Assembly: GCF_020783315.1 (NCBI RefSeq)
Contig: NZ_CP086063.1
Coordinates: forward strand, 1,550,001-1,614,000
Reading direction: 5' to 3'
Length of the DNA: 64,000 bases
DNA from: Ferruginibacter lapsinanis
GTDB taxonomy: Bacteria > Bacteroidota > Bacteroidia > Chitinophagales > Chitinophagaceae
Below the pieces are notes generated by a model. That model was not told the origin of the DNA. It did not search any database and saw only the letters and a list, made by a program, of their open reading frames with translations. A program made the position numbers and the translations under genes. Below are positions 54,901 to 63,800 of the stretch, piece after piece. Every line of letters starts with the position of its first letter. Within the stretch, counting starts at the first letter, position 1.

Positions 54901-55392
54901 ATGACCATCAGCTTCGTAGTAGCCGCCTCAGAAAATAATGCCATTGGAAAAGACAACCAATTGCTCTGGCATTTACCTAATGACATGCGTTTTTTCAAAA
55001 ATACGACCTGGGGTTCTGTGGTAATAATGGGGCGTAAATCTTTTGAAAGCATGGGTAAAGCTTTAAAAGGAAGAATAAATATTGTTATAACAAGACAAGA
55101 TAACTGGCAGGCTGAAGATACAATTGTTGCAAAAGATCTGCAGGATGCCTTGAAAAAAGCCGAGGCAACTAACTGTAAAGAAATATTCATCATCGGTGGC
55201 GGAGAGATATATAAACAGTCTCTAGGTATCGCAGATAAGATATATTTAACCAGGGTCCATACCAGGATTGACGGAGATACTTTCTTTCCTGAATTAGATC
55301 AGGCACAATGGGAGCTTGTCTCTAAAGAAGATTTCAAAAAAGATGAAAAGCATCTATATGATTATTCCTTTCAGATTCTGGTACGTAAATAA
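54901..55392 (+). CDS. folA: Dihydrofolate reductase
   Basis: A 163-aa DHFR that regenerates tetrahydrofolate after ThyA. Sequence marks are FVVAASENNAIGKDNQLLWHLPNDM (5-29, with the catalytic Asp27 in LPNDM), GSVVIMGRKSFESMGKAL (about 38-55) and FIIGGGEIYKQSL (about 97-109). Length is typical. The ATG at 54901 follows a T-rich spacer. The position behind thyA is the common bacterial pairing of thyA-folA; with 115 bases between, it may be co-transcribed or separately started. Confidence 0.95.
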   Translation: MTISFVVAASENNAIGKDNQLLWHLPNDMRFFKNTTWGSVVIMGRKSFESMGKALKGRINIVITRQDNWQAEDTIVAKDLQDALKKAEATNCKEIFIIGGGEIYKQSLGIADKIYLTRVHTRIDGDTFFPELDQAQWELVSKEDFKKDEKHLYDYSFQILVRK

Positions 55393-55418
55393 TTTTTAAT
55401 TTTTAATTTTTAATTTTT
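55391..55418. repeat. Tandem heptamer (AATTTTT)x4
   Basis: Four exact copies of AATTTTT begin at the folA stop codon and end ten bases before the TTG start of the next gene. Simple sequence that could vary in copy number. Confidence 0.75.
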
Positions 55419-55427
55419 ACTTTTTAA

Positions 55428-56225
55428 TTGTATTCCTCTTTTCAACTTGCAAAAAAATACCTGAACTACCGTCTTACTGCGTCCAACGGTAAAGGCCATG
55501 GTGTTCACTCGCCATTTGTTTTCGATTTTATCAAAAATGTATTAAGAGATAAAAAACAATACGATTGTTATACTAAAATTGAAGCTATTCGAAAAGAATT
55601 ACTATTAAACAAAAGGATAATTCAAGTAGAAGATTTTGGTGCAGGTTCAACTGTTATCAAATCCAATCAGCGGATGCTAAGCGATATTGCAGCCTCTTCC
55701 TTGAAACCCAAAAAATATGCACAGCTATTATATAGAATGGTGCAATATTATCAGCCTAAAACAATCATTGAATTAGGTACCTCTTTAGGAGTTACCACTT
55801 CATACTTAGCTTCAGGAAATACATCTGCACGTGTTTACACCTGCGAAGGAGCAAAAGAAATCGCATCTGTTGCAAAACGAAATTTTGATATCTTGAATTT
55901 TGATAATATTGAAGTTGTAGAAGGGGATTTTACCAAAACACTTCCAACGCTTTTTGATCAACTTCAACAAATTGATTTTGCATTTGTTGATGGGAATCAT
56001 AGAAAAGAGCCGACTCTTGATTATTTTACTAAATTCCTTAACTTATCAACTCCCTCAACTATTCTCGTTTTCGACGATATTCACTGGAGTAAGGAAATGG
56101 AAGAAGCCTGGACTGAAATTCAACAGCACCCTGCCGTAACCTTGACAATAGATCTTTTTTTTGTCGGCATCGTTTGCATAAATACCAGTATCAAGGCAAA
56201 GCAGCACTTTAGCATCATCTATTGA
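55428..56225 (+). CDS. Class I SAM-dependent methyltransferase (O-methyltransferase-like)
   Basis: A 265-aa Rossmann-fold methyltransferase. An N-terminal extension begins YSSFQLAKKYLNYRLTASNG and GHGVHSPFVFDFI. The SAM loop is IIELGTSLGVTTSYLA (about 111-126), followed by VYTCEGAKE, and the acidic FAFVDGNHRKE (about 184-194) resembles the metal site of catechol-O-methyltransferase-type enzymes. The only possible start is TTG at 55428, as a stop codon directly precedes it and no ATG occurs nearby; the extension agrees with the usual Bacteroidota beginning. The substrate is unknown. It follows folA by 35 bases of tandem repeat. Confidence 0.85.
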   Translation: MYSSFQLAKKYLNYRLTASNGKGHGVHSPFVFDFIKNVLRDKKQYDCYTKIEAIRKELLLNKRIIQVEDFGAGSTVIKSNQRMLSDIAASSLKPKKYAQLLYRMVQYYQPKTIIELGTSLGVTTSYLASGNTSARVYTCEGAKEIASVAKRNFDILNFDNIEVVEGDFTKTLPTLFDQLQQIDFAFVDGNHRKEPTLDYFTKFLNLSTPSTILVFDDIHWSKEMEEAWTEIQQHPAVTLTIDLFFVGIVCINTSIKAKQHFSIIY

Positions 56226-56233
56226 TTTTTTAC

Positions 56234-56241
56234 TACCTTCG
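56234..56241 (+). promoter_or_regulatory. -7 promoter element of the transhydrogenase operon (TACCTTCG)
   Basis: TACCTTCG lies 18 bases before the ATG of the first transhydrogenase gene. It is the same C-variant of TAnnTTTG found before icd. Confidence 0.4.
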
Positions 56242-56259
56242 CGGCAATTATTTTTGCTT

Positions 56260-57381
56260 ATGATAGTAGGTGTATTAAAAGACGCAGCCCCAGAAACGAG
56301 AGTATCTATATTGCCGGAGCATTTAGCAACCTTACAAAAATGGAAAACATCCATTTCCGTGGAAACCGGAGCAGGTGCAGGTGCTTTTGCAGCAGATAAC
56401 AAATACGCAGAGGCCGGCGCAACGATCGCAAGTCGCGATGAAGTTTTAAAAACTGCCGATATAGTATTATCTATCAACAGTTTACCTGCGGAAGATATTG
56501 CTAAATTAAAACCGGGTGCAGTTGTGTTAGGAGCTTTCCAACCGCTGTTCAATTTTTCAACAATGAAAGAATGGGCGACTAAAGGGATCACTACTTTTAG
56601 TTTAGATATGATACCACGTACTACCCGTGCACAAAGCATGGATGTATTAAGTAGTCAGGCAAATATTGCCGGTTACAAAGCGGTATTATTATCTGCTACA
56701 TTATTTCCTAAATATTTTCCAATGTTCATGACTGCAGCGGGTAGTATTAAGCCGGCTAAAGTATTGATATTGGGTGCAGGTGTTGCCGGTTTGCAAGCCA
56801 TTGCTACTGCAAAACGTTTAGGCGCTGTGATCGAAGTATTTGATACCAGACCTGCTGTTAAAGAAGAGGTAATGAGTTTAGGTGCAAAATTCGTGGAAGT
56901 TGAAGGAGCTGCCGATGCAAGTAAAGCAGGTGGTTACGCAGTAGAACAAACGGAAGAATTTATGCAACGTCAGAAAGCGAAGATCGCTGAAAGTGTTGCT
57001 AAAGCTGATATTGTGATATGTACAGCGCAAATACAAGGAAGAAAAGCGCCGATATTGGTTACAAAAGAAATGATCGAAGCAATGCAAAATGGATCTGTTA
57101 TAATAGATCTTGCTTCATCTACAGGTGGTAATACAGAACTAAGCCAGGATAATAAAACCATTTCTCATAACGGTGTTACGATCGTTGGCAATTCCTCACT
57201 GGCTGGTACCATGAGCAGTGATGCAAGTAAATTATATGGTAAGAATATTTTGAATTTCTTGCAACTGATCATCGATAAAGAAGGACAGGTTAATCTGAAT
57301 TTCGAAGATGACCTGGTAAAAGGTTCATGCATTACCACACGTGGCGAAGTGGTTCACGACAGAATTAAAAGTTTAATTTAA
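56260..57381 (+). CDS. pntAA: NAD(P) transhydrogenase subunit alpha, part 1 (domain I)
   Basis: A 373-aa NAD(H)-binding subunit of the proton-translocating transhydrogenase, related to alanine dehydrogenase. Marks: the N-terminal GVLKDAAPETRVSILPEH (about 3-20), the RTTRAQSMDVLSSQANIAGY block (about 125-144) and the NAD Rossmann motif LILGAGVAGLQAIATAKRLGA (about 169-189). The protein stops after domain I, because the membrane part is encoded separately by the next gene. The ATG at 56260 is preferred over the TTG six bases upstream. Operon order: pntAA, pntAB, pntB. Confidence 0.95.
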   Translation: MIVGVLKDAAPETRVSILPEHLATLQKWKTSISVETGAGAGAFAADNKYAEAGATIASRDEVLKTADIVLSINSLPAEDIAKLKPGAVVLGAFQPLFNFSTMKEWATKGITTFSLDMIPRTTRAQSMDVLSSQANIAGYKAVLLSATLFPKYFPMFMTAAGSIKPAKVLILGAGVAGLQAIATAKRLGAVIEVFDTRPAVKEEVMSLGAKFVEVEGAADASKAGGYAVEQTEEFMQRQKAKIAESVAKADIVICTAQIQGRKAPILVTKEMIEAMQNGSVIIDLASSTGGNTELSQDNKTISHNGVTIVGNSSLAGTMSSDASKLYGKNILNFLQLIIDKEGQVNLNFEDDLVKGSCITTRGEVVHDRIKSLI

Positions 57382-57405
57382 GTTTAAAGATTACAATAAA
57401 TAAAT

Positions 57406-57714
57406 ATGGAAAATATTCTTCAATGGATCACAGATAATCAACAGATCATTTACGTAGTAGTATTGATGATCTTTGTTGGGATAGAAGTAATTGGCAGGGT
57501 GCCAAGCGTATTGCATACTCCGCTAATGAGTGGTGCAAATGCAATACATGGTGTTGTTATTATCGGCGCTATCATCGTAATGGGACAGGCACCTACTGAT
57601 AATTATCTAGCATTGATCTTAGGTTTCTTAGCAGTAGTGTTAGGAACACTGAACGTGGTGGGAGGTTTTGTGGTAACGGATAGAATGCTTGAAATGTTTA
57701 AGAAGAAAAAATAG
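57406..57714 (+). CDS. pntAB: NAD(P) transhydrogenase subunit alpha, part 2 (membrane domain)
   Basis: A 102-aa membrane subunit equal to the C-terminal part of E. coli PntA. It has three or four hydrophobic helices (about 14-31, 47-62 and 67-90). The conserved RVPSVLHTPLMSGANAIHGVV stretch (about 31-51) forms part of the proton path. It begins 24 bases after pntAA and 89 bases before pntB; the latter gap holds a hairpin. Confidence 0.94.
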   Translation: MENILQWITDNQQIIYVVVLMIFVGIEVIGRVPSVLHTPLMSGANAIHGVVIIGAIIVMGQAPTDNYLALILGFLAVVLGTLNVVGGFVVTDRMLEMFKKKK

Positions 57715-57734
57715 GCTTAGTGCTTAAAGCATAA

Positions 57735-57773
57735 AGCTGAAAGCTTTGTGTCTTATGCCTTTTGCTTTCAGCT
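57735..57773. repeat. Hairpin in the pntAB-pntB spacer
   Basis: AGCTGAAAGC (57735-57744) is exactly complementary to GCTTTCAGCT (57764-57773), with a 19-base loop and A/T-rich sequence after it. It may be an RNA-stability or weak attenuation element within the operon. Words such as AAGCATAAAGCTGAAAGC are typical Bacteroidota filler repeats. Confidence 0.45.
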
Positions 57774-57803
57774 ATTTTAAAAAACGAATTTTATTAAAAC
57801 TAT

Positions 57804-59219
57804 ATGGAACTTAATTTATTAACTATTTGTTACCTGATCGGATCAATCACTTTTATACTTGGTCTTAAGATGTTATCCAATCCGGCAACAGCACGTAAGG
57901 GAAACTTAGTGGCTGCTTTTGGTATGACAGTTGCGATTGTCGGCACTATATTTTTATACGAAAATAACGGTCAAAAACTGGGTAACTATATCTGGATATT
58001 TGCCGGTTTAGCAATTGGAGGTGTGGTAGGTACTTTAGCTGCTAAAAGAGTTAAGATGACGGCAATGCCTGAAATGGTAAGCCTTTTTAATGGTATGGGT
58101 GGTGCCTGTGCGGCGTTGATCTCTTTGGTTGAGTTTAATCATTTAAGTCATGAAATTGCAGCGTCAGGTATTTCAACCGGACATACCGGAAAAATAATTA
58201 TCATAGCACTAGGACTGTTGATTGGTAGTGTATCCTTTGCTGGTAGTATGATCGCCTGGGGTAAATTAAATGGTAAGGTAAAAGATCTCAGTTTTCCTGG
58301 TCAAAGTATTCTTAACCTTATCTTCTTGGCAGTTGCATTAGCAGCAGCTACTTATCTTGTTTTAAATCCAACCGCAAGCATTTTGATTTATGTGATCTTA
58401 GTGTTGGCTTTATTATATGGTGTACTATTTGTAATGCCCATCGGTGGTGCAGATATGCCGGTAGTAATTTCTTTGTTGAACTCTTTCACCGGTGTGGCAG
58501 CGGCTTTTGGTGGATTTTTATATGACAACAAAGTGATGTTAACCGGAGGTATCCTGGTAGGAGCTGCAGGTACATTGTTAACCTTGTTAATGTGTAAAGC
58601 GATGAATCGTTCTTTGGCGAATGTATTGATCGGATCATTTGGCGGCAACAAAGCTGGAGGTGCAGCAGCAGGTGGTAAAGAACAAGGTCATGTTAAAGAA
58701 ATTAATTTAAGTGATGCCGCGGTTGTAATGAGCTATGCAAGTAAAGTGATCATCGTTCCGGGATATGGATTGGCGGTCGCACAAGCGCAACACGTTTGTC
58801 ATGAGTTGGAAAAAATCCTTACAGAAAAAGGAGTAGAAGTTACCTATGCTATTCATCCGGTGGCAGGACGTATGCCTGGTCACATGAACGTATTGTTGGC
58901 TGAGGCAGATGTTAGTTATGATAAGTTGAAAGAAATGGAAGAGGTAAATGACGAATTTAAAAATACTGATGTTGTATTGATATTGGGTGCAAACGACGTG
59001 GTGAATCCTGCTGCGAAAAATGACCCTGCTTCTCCAATTTATGGTATGCCTATTTTGGAAGTAGAACAGGCTAAATCTGTTATTGTAAATAAACGTAGTA
59101 TGAAACCTGGTTATGCCGGTATCGAAAACGATCTATTCTTTCAGCCAAAAACAAGCATGTTATTTGGCGATGCTAAAAAAGTTTTACAGGACTTGTGTAC
59201 TGAAATAAAATCATTATGA
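57804..59219 (+). CDS. pntB: NAD(P) transhydrogenase subunit beta
   Basis: A 471-aa subunit with about nine membrane helices (residues 1-285) and the NADP(H)-binding domain III. GNLVAAFGMTVAI (about 30-42) and NGMGGACAALISLVEF (about 94-109) are membrane-domain marks. IVPGYGLAVAQAQHVCHEL (about 314-332), HPVAGRMPGHMNVLLAEADVSY (about 351-372) and VLILGANDVVNPAAKNDPASPIYGMP (about 391-416) are NADP-site motifs. With pntAA and pntAB it uses the proton gradient to move hydride from NADH to NADP+. A strong terminator follows. Confidence 0.96.
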   Translation: MELNLLTICYLIGSITFILGLKMLSNPATARKGNLVAAFGMTVAIVGTIFLYENNGQKLGNYIWIFAGLAIGGVVGTLAAKRVKMTAMPEMVSLFNGMGGACAALISLVEFNHLSHEIAASGISTGHTGKIIIIALGLLIGSVSFAGSMIAWGKLNGKVKDLSFPGQSILNLIFLAVALAAATYLVLNPTASILIYVILVLALLYGVLFVMPIGGADMPVVISLLNSFTGVAAAFGGFLYDNKVMLTGGILVGAAGTLLTLLMCKAMNRSLANVLIGSFGGNKAGGAAAGGKEQGHVKEINLSDAAVVMSYASKVIIVPGYGLAVAQAQHVCHELEKILTEKGVEVTYAIHPVAGRMPGHMNVLLAEADVSYDKLKEMEEVNDEFKNTDVVLILGANDVVNPAAKNDPASPIYGMPILEVEQAKSVIVNKRSMKPGYAGIENDLFFQPKTSMLFGDAKKVLQDLCTEIKSL

Positions 59220-59240
59220 TAAGTCAACTTTAATAATTTG

Positions 59241-59270
59241 TACCCCAGCCCTTCGCTGGGGTATTTTTTT
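59241..59270 (+). terminator. Terminator of the transhydrogenase operon
   Basis: TACCCCAGC (59241-59249) pairs perfectly with GCTGGGGTA (59255-59263) across a five-base loop, followed by seven T residues. Confidence 0.93.
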
Positions 59271-59347
59271 GTTAAAATCATTTTATGGACAGACAAAAAA
59301 GAACAACACATATCATAGCCTAACGAAAATAAATAAATCCGAAGCCT

Positions 59348-59355
59348 TACTTTTG
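59348..59355 (+). promoter_or_regulatory. -7 promoter element of the Dabb gene (TACTTTTG)
   Basis: TACTTTTG matches TAnnTTTG exactly and precedes the Dabb start codon at 59389 by 33 bases. It lies after the transhydrogenase terminator, giving the gene its own transcript. Confidence 0.45.
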
Positions 59356-59388
59356 CATCCAACTTATTACTTAAAACTTATAACTCCA

Positions 59389-59688
59389 ATGTTAACTCAT
59401 CACGTATTTTTTTGGCTTAAAGCCGAAACAACCGAACGACAAAAAGCAGATTTCAGAAAAGGACTAGAATCATTATGCGGTGTAGAAACTGCACAGGCAA
59501 TATATGTAGGCACTCCTGAACCGTCAATTAACAGACCGGTTGTAGATAGTAGTTATTCATTTTCTTTGTTGGTATTATTTAATGATCTGGCAGGGCATGA
59601 TGTGTACCAAACCCATCCCGTACACAAAGCATTTTTGGAGAACTTTAGAACCTTTTGGGATAAAGTGGTGATCTATGATGCGGTGTAA
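59389..59688 (+). CDS. Dabb family (stress-responsive alpha/beta barrel) protein
   Basis: A 99-aa single-domain protein starting MLTHHVFFWLKAETTERQKA and containing the family's hallmarks VGTPEPSINRPVVDSSYSFS (about 44-63) and DVYQTHPVHKAFLENF (about 75-90). Dabb proteins are dimeric barrels; a few cyclise polyketides or respond to stress, most are uncharacterised. The frame opens 40 codons upstream, but that part runs through the terminator and promoter zone, so the ATG at 59389 is used. It stands alone. Confidence 0.87.
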   Translation: MLTHHVFFWLKAETTERQKADFRKGLESLCGVETAQAIYVGTPEPSINRPVVDSSYSFSLLVLFNDLAGHDVYQTHPVHKAFLENFRTFWDKVVIYDAV

Positions 59689-59726
59689 GTAACACCATGT
59701 AACTTTATAGCTAATCTGTTAGCTAA

Positions 59727-60881
59727 ATGTTTTCAATCAGGCAATGGCTGTTTCTTTTTATTATTTGTGTTACTACTTCGTGTAGTAACACAAAAAGAAT
59801 TGTGTCTTCGTCCATAGCCACAGACATTACATCAGTAAAATTTTTAGGACAATATACATTACCACATAATCTGTCGTATAAAAGTACTGTGGTTGGTGGT
59901 CTATCAGGCATTGATTATGATGTGATCAATAACAGGTACTATCTGATTAGTGATGACAGAAGTGCGATCAATCCGGCTAGGTTCTACACGGCAAATATCT
60001 TTCTTACTCAACACGGAATTGACAGTATTCAGCTAGCAGGAGTTGAATATCTTTTACAATCTAACGGCGTCGTATATCCCAATAATAAACAAGACAAGTA
60101 TCATGCTCCGGATCCGGAAGCGATTCGATATAAAGCTCAAAACGACCGGTTGATTTGGAGCAGCGAAGGGGAAAGGATTGTGAAGGCCGATGGTATTGTT
60201 TTAGAAAACCCTGCTATTACAATCATTTCATCTAAGGGTAGATATATTGACACTTTTCCGTTGCCTCATAATTTGATCATGCAGTCAACGGAAAAAGGAC
60301 CAAGACAAAATGGTGTGTTGGAAGGATTGACATATGCAGATAATTACAAAACTTTATATGTAAGTGTTGAAGAGCCTTTGTATGAAGATGGCCCCAGAGC
60401 TGATGTTACAGATAATAATGCTTATATAAGGATTTTAAAATATGATGTTGCCGACAGAAAAAATACACAACAGTTCGCCTATAAGCTGGATCCTGTTGCC
60501 TATCCGGCTAATCCTGTAAACGAATTTAAAGTGAATGGGGTACCGGATATACTATCTATCGGTGATAATAAATTATTAGTAATCGAAAGGTCTTTCTCAA
60601 CTGGCAGGTTGCCATGTACGATCAAATTATTTATAGCTGATCTCAAAAATGCTACCGATATAATGGATAACCCATCTTTGAAAAATAATAACAATTTTAT
60701 ACCTGCGGAAAAAAAGTTATTGTTAAATATGGATGCGTTGGGTATTTATACTGATAATATTGAAGGAGTAACTTTTGGTCCGTTGTTACCCAACGGTCAT
60801 CGAACATTATTATTTGTTGCGGATAACAATTTTAATTTTCTCGAAAAAACACAGTTTCTTTTATTTGAATTGACAGAATAA
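59727..60881 (+). CDS. Esterase-like-activity-of-phytase family lipoprotein
   Basis: A 384-aa protein with a lipoprotein signal (cysteine in VTTSCSNTK, about residue 19). The phytase-like domain (PF13449) is recognised by GGLSGIDYDVINNRYYLISDDRS (about 57-79), PDPEAIRYK (about 128-136), VLEGLTYADNYKTLYVSVEEPLYEDG (about 195-220) and the terminal DNIEGVTFGPLLPNGHRTLLFVADNNF. Such proteins are putative secreted phosphoesterases, but biochemical proof is limited. It ends two bases before the convergent PKD giant gene. Confidence 0.85.
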   Translation: MFSIRQWLFLFIICVTTSCSNTKRIVSSSIATDITSVKFLGQYTLPHNLSYKSTVVGGLSGIDYDVINNRYYLISDDRSAINPARFYTANIFLTQHGIDSIQLAGVEYLLQSNGVVYPNNKQDKYHAPDPEAIRYKAQNDRLIWSSEGERIVKADGIVLENPAITIISSKGRYIDTFPLPHNLIMQSTEKGPRQNGVLEGLTYADNYKTLYVSVEEPLYEDGPRADVTDNNAYIRILKYDVADRKNTQQFAYKLDPVAYPANPVNEFKVNGVPDILSIGDNKLLVIERSFSTGRLPCTIKLFIADLKNATDIMDNPSLKNNNNFIPAEKKLLLNMDALGIYTDNIEGVTFGPLLPNGHRTLLFVADNNFNFLEKTQFLLFELTE

Positions 60882-60883
60882 AT

Positions 60884-63800
60884 TTAATTGGCTAAAAAGA
60901 CCGTTCCATTTAGATCTAACACTTCGTTGTTATCACAAACGATCTGTATAGTATAGACAAATGTTTCAGAATTTAATTTTTGTCCTTTAAAAGTTCCATC
61001 CCAGCCATAGGAAGCATCATTTGAGTTGAAGTTATTTTTTTCAAAAATGGTTTCCCCCCAGCGGCTGAATATCCGTAGATTTTTTATTTTGTATAATCCT
61101 GTCCCTCTCGGATAAAATATATCATTTACACCATCTCTGTTGGGCGTAAAAAGATTTGGCATAAAAACATTGGTGCCATTACAAATAACAAATACTGTGA
61201 CATTATCAGTTGCTTTGCAACCACCTCTGTTTTTAACCTCAACAGTATATTGGCTTGTTTCTTTTGGTTTAACTGTTAAAGCGGGCAAATCATTAGAGCT
61301 GCTGATTACATTTGTTTGTGGTGTCCATGTTACTTGAGTAACATCCGACGATATTTTTGGTTGTATGGTTACACTTTGTCCAACTACTACAGTTTTGTTT
61401 TCTCCGGCTTCTACAGTTGGCATAGGGTATACCGTTAGTTTTATATAACCGGTATCTTTAAAGCATCCCGTTTCGTCTGAGCCAATTACCCTGTAGGTGA
61501 TAGAACTATCGGGCTTTGCTGTAGGATTGGCTGTGTTTGTGCAACTCAAGCCATATGCAGGAGACCATTCATAATTGTCGGCTCCGTTAGCTTCTAAACG
61601 TTTTGCTTGCCCAAAACACAATTTGTCTGGTTGGCTATAAGTGATACTCAATGGTTGTTTTACATTTACCGAGATACTGCTGTTGGCGTTACAACCTTCC
61701 AATGAACTTCCGGTGACAATATATTTAGTACTTACAGCTGGTATTGTAGTTATTGATGAAGTAGTATCTTTAATCAAGCCTCTGTTAGACAACCAACTAT
61801 ATTTTGAGGCCCCGCTGGCATGTAAAGTAACAGCCTGCCCTCTACACAAGAGTGTGTCTTGAGATACTTTTATAACAGGAGTAGCATAAGCCTCAATAAC
61901 TTTTTGAACCGTTTTAGCACAACCATTACTGTTTATTGCTGTAAGTGTTATTGTGTATACTCCTGCTGTATTGTACACTTGATCGGGAGGAGTTTGTAAG
62001 TCAGATGTTTTTTCATTTCCCATGTCCCAATGCCATGAAATAAATGAGGCAACTTCTTCTGTTGAAGAGCCACTTAATTTCGCAGTTAGTGGGGTGCATC
62101 CATTACCATTCGATAGAATTTCTATACCCGATGATGGAACTACTTTTACTGGTATCGGTGTTTGATATTGTCCACTACATCCAAAGCGGGTGGTCACTGT
62201 TAATGTGGGATAGTATAAGCCAGGTATTTTATATTGGTGTATCGGGTTTTTTTCTGCAGAGGTAGTATTATCTCCGAAGTCCCAGAAATAGGTAAGTATA
62301 ATATCATTGGTGATTGTAGTATTTGTAAAATTTATATCGGTTTGCGTACATATTATATTGTTAGGAAATTTAAATGATGGAGCAGCAAATACGTTTACTA
62401 TTGTATCTTTTCCGGCAACGGGAACTTTGCATCCGACATTATCGATCAAAATTATTTTTGGTATAAAAATTCCTGAATCCTGATAATGATAATTTATAAT
62501 GGAGTCTTTATTGGCTAAAGTATTGCCATTATCAAAGTCCCATATATATGACACCGCATCAGTAGATGAAATTTTAAAATTAACATCGTAAGGTTTACAT
62601 GACCTTAAGGGGTCATAGGTAAGAGTACCCCTTGGGCCGGTCACTGTTATTTTTTTCTGCATAGTGTCTATACAACCTCCCGGTCCTTTTGAATACAAAG
62701 TGGCTGTATAAACTCCAGGGTAAGTATAAAAATGTGTGGGATTATGAACGTTAGTGGAGGAGTTATCACCAAAGTCCCAATATTCTTCTCTGGCATTAAC
62801 AGAGAAATTAGTAAACTGAATGATCAATGGAGGGCAGGTACGAAAAGAATCACTCATTTTAAAATTTGCGACGGTTCGGGCAATTCTTATTGCATTTATT
62901 ATTTTACTGGAATCTTCACATCCGTTACTATTTTTAACAAATAACTTAACTGTATATAATCCTTCATTAGAATAATTGTGTATGGGGGTTTGGGTAGTTG
63001 AAGTATTCCCATCGCCGAAATCCCACAGATAAGTATTGCCGGGATTGGTGGCGGGAGCTGTAAATTTTACCGGAGAATTAGGGCAGGCAATAGTATCTGA
63101 TAAAGAGAATTTCGCATCCACTTTTATGATCTGAATAGCAGAAGGAATTGCAAGAGAATCTCTGCAACCTTTGCTGTCAATCAGTTTTAAGGATATGGGA
63201 TATTTTCCTGCTCTTTTGAATGCATGTATAAAAGATTGATTGCCTAGGGTATCAATAACGCCATCTCCATAGTTCCATATCCATTTTTGTAAAACGGCGT
63301 TTCCTCCTTTTGAAGAGTTGTCATCAAAAAGAGCAGGAGAATTAACACATACAATTGTATCTGTAATTGCAAAATTCGCTTTTGGTGCTGTTATATTGAT
63401 GTAATTAGTTTTTATTAATGTGTCTCTGCAGTTTAGAATATTTGTGGTGGTTAACGTTACAGTATACAAGCCTGGTTCTTTATAAATATGCCAAACCTTG
63501 TTACTGGAGGTGTCAATTCGTTTGCTTCCGTCGCCAAAGTTCCAGGAAAAATTAAATACATCAGACATGTCGAGTGGACTTGTAAAATATATCTTTTCAT
63601 CTCTACAGGCATCTGTACGGGATGCAGAGAATGAGGGAATGGTAGTGAGTATTTTTGCAGCTTTTGTAGATGAGTGATCACAACCCGTTGAGTCGTTCCA
63701 CACAAACAACGTTACATCAAAATCGCCATTTCTTGGATAAGTATGAGCCGGAGAATTTTCCGTCGATGTCGTGCCATCGCCAAAATCCCATAAAAATCGT

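Noticed and set aside
59269..59388. N-terminal extension of the Dabb protein
   Set aside because: It would be translated from the tail of the transhydrogenase terminator and across a perfect -7 promoter element; the domain begins exactly at the ATG at 59389.
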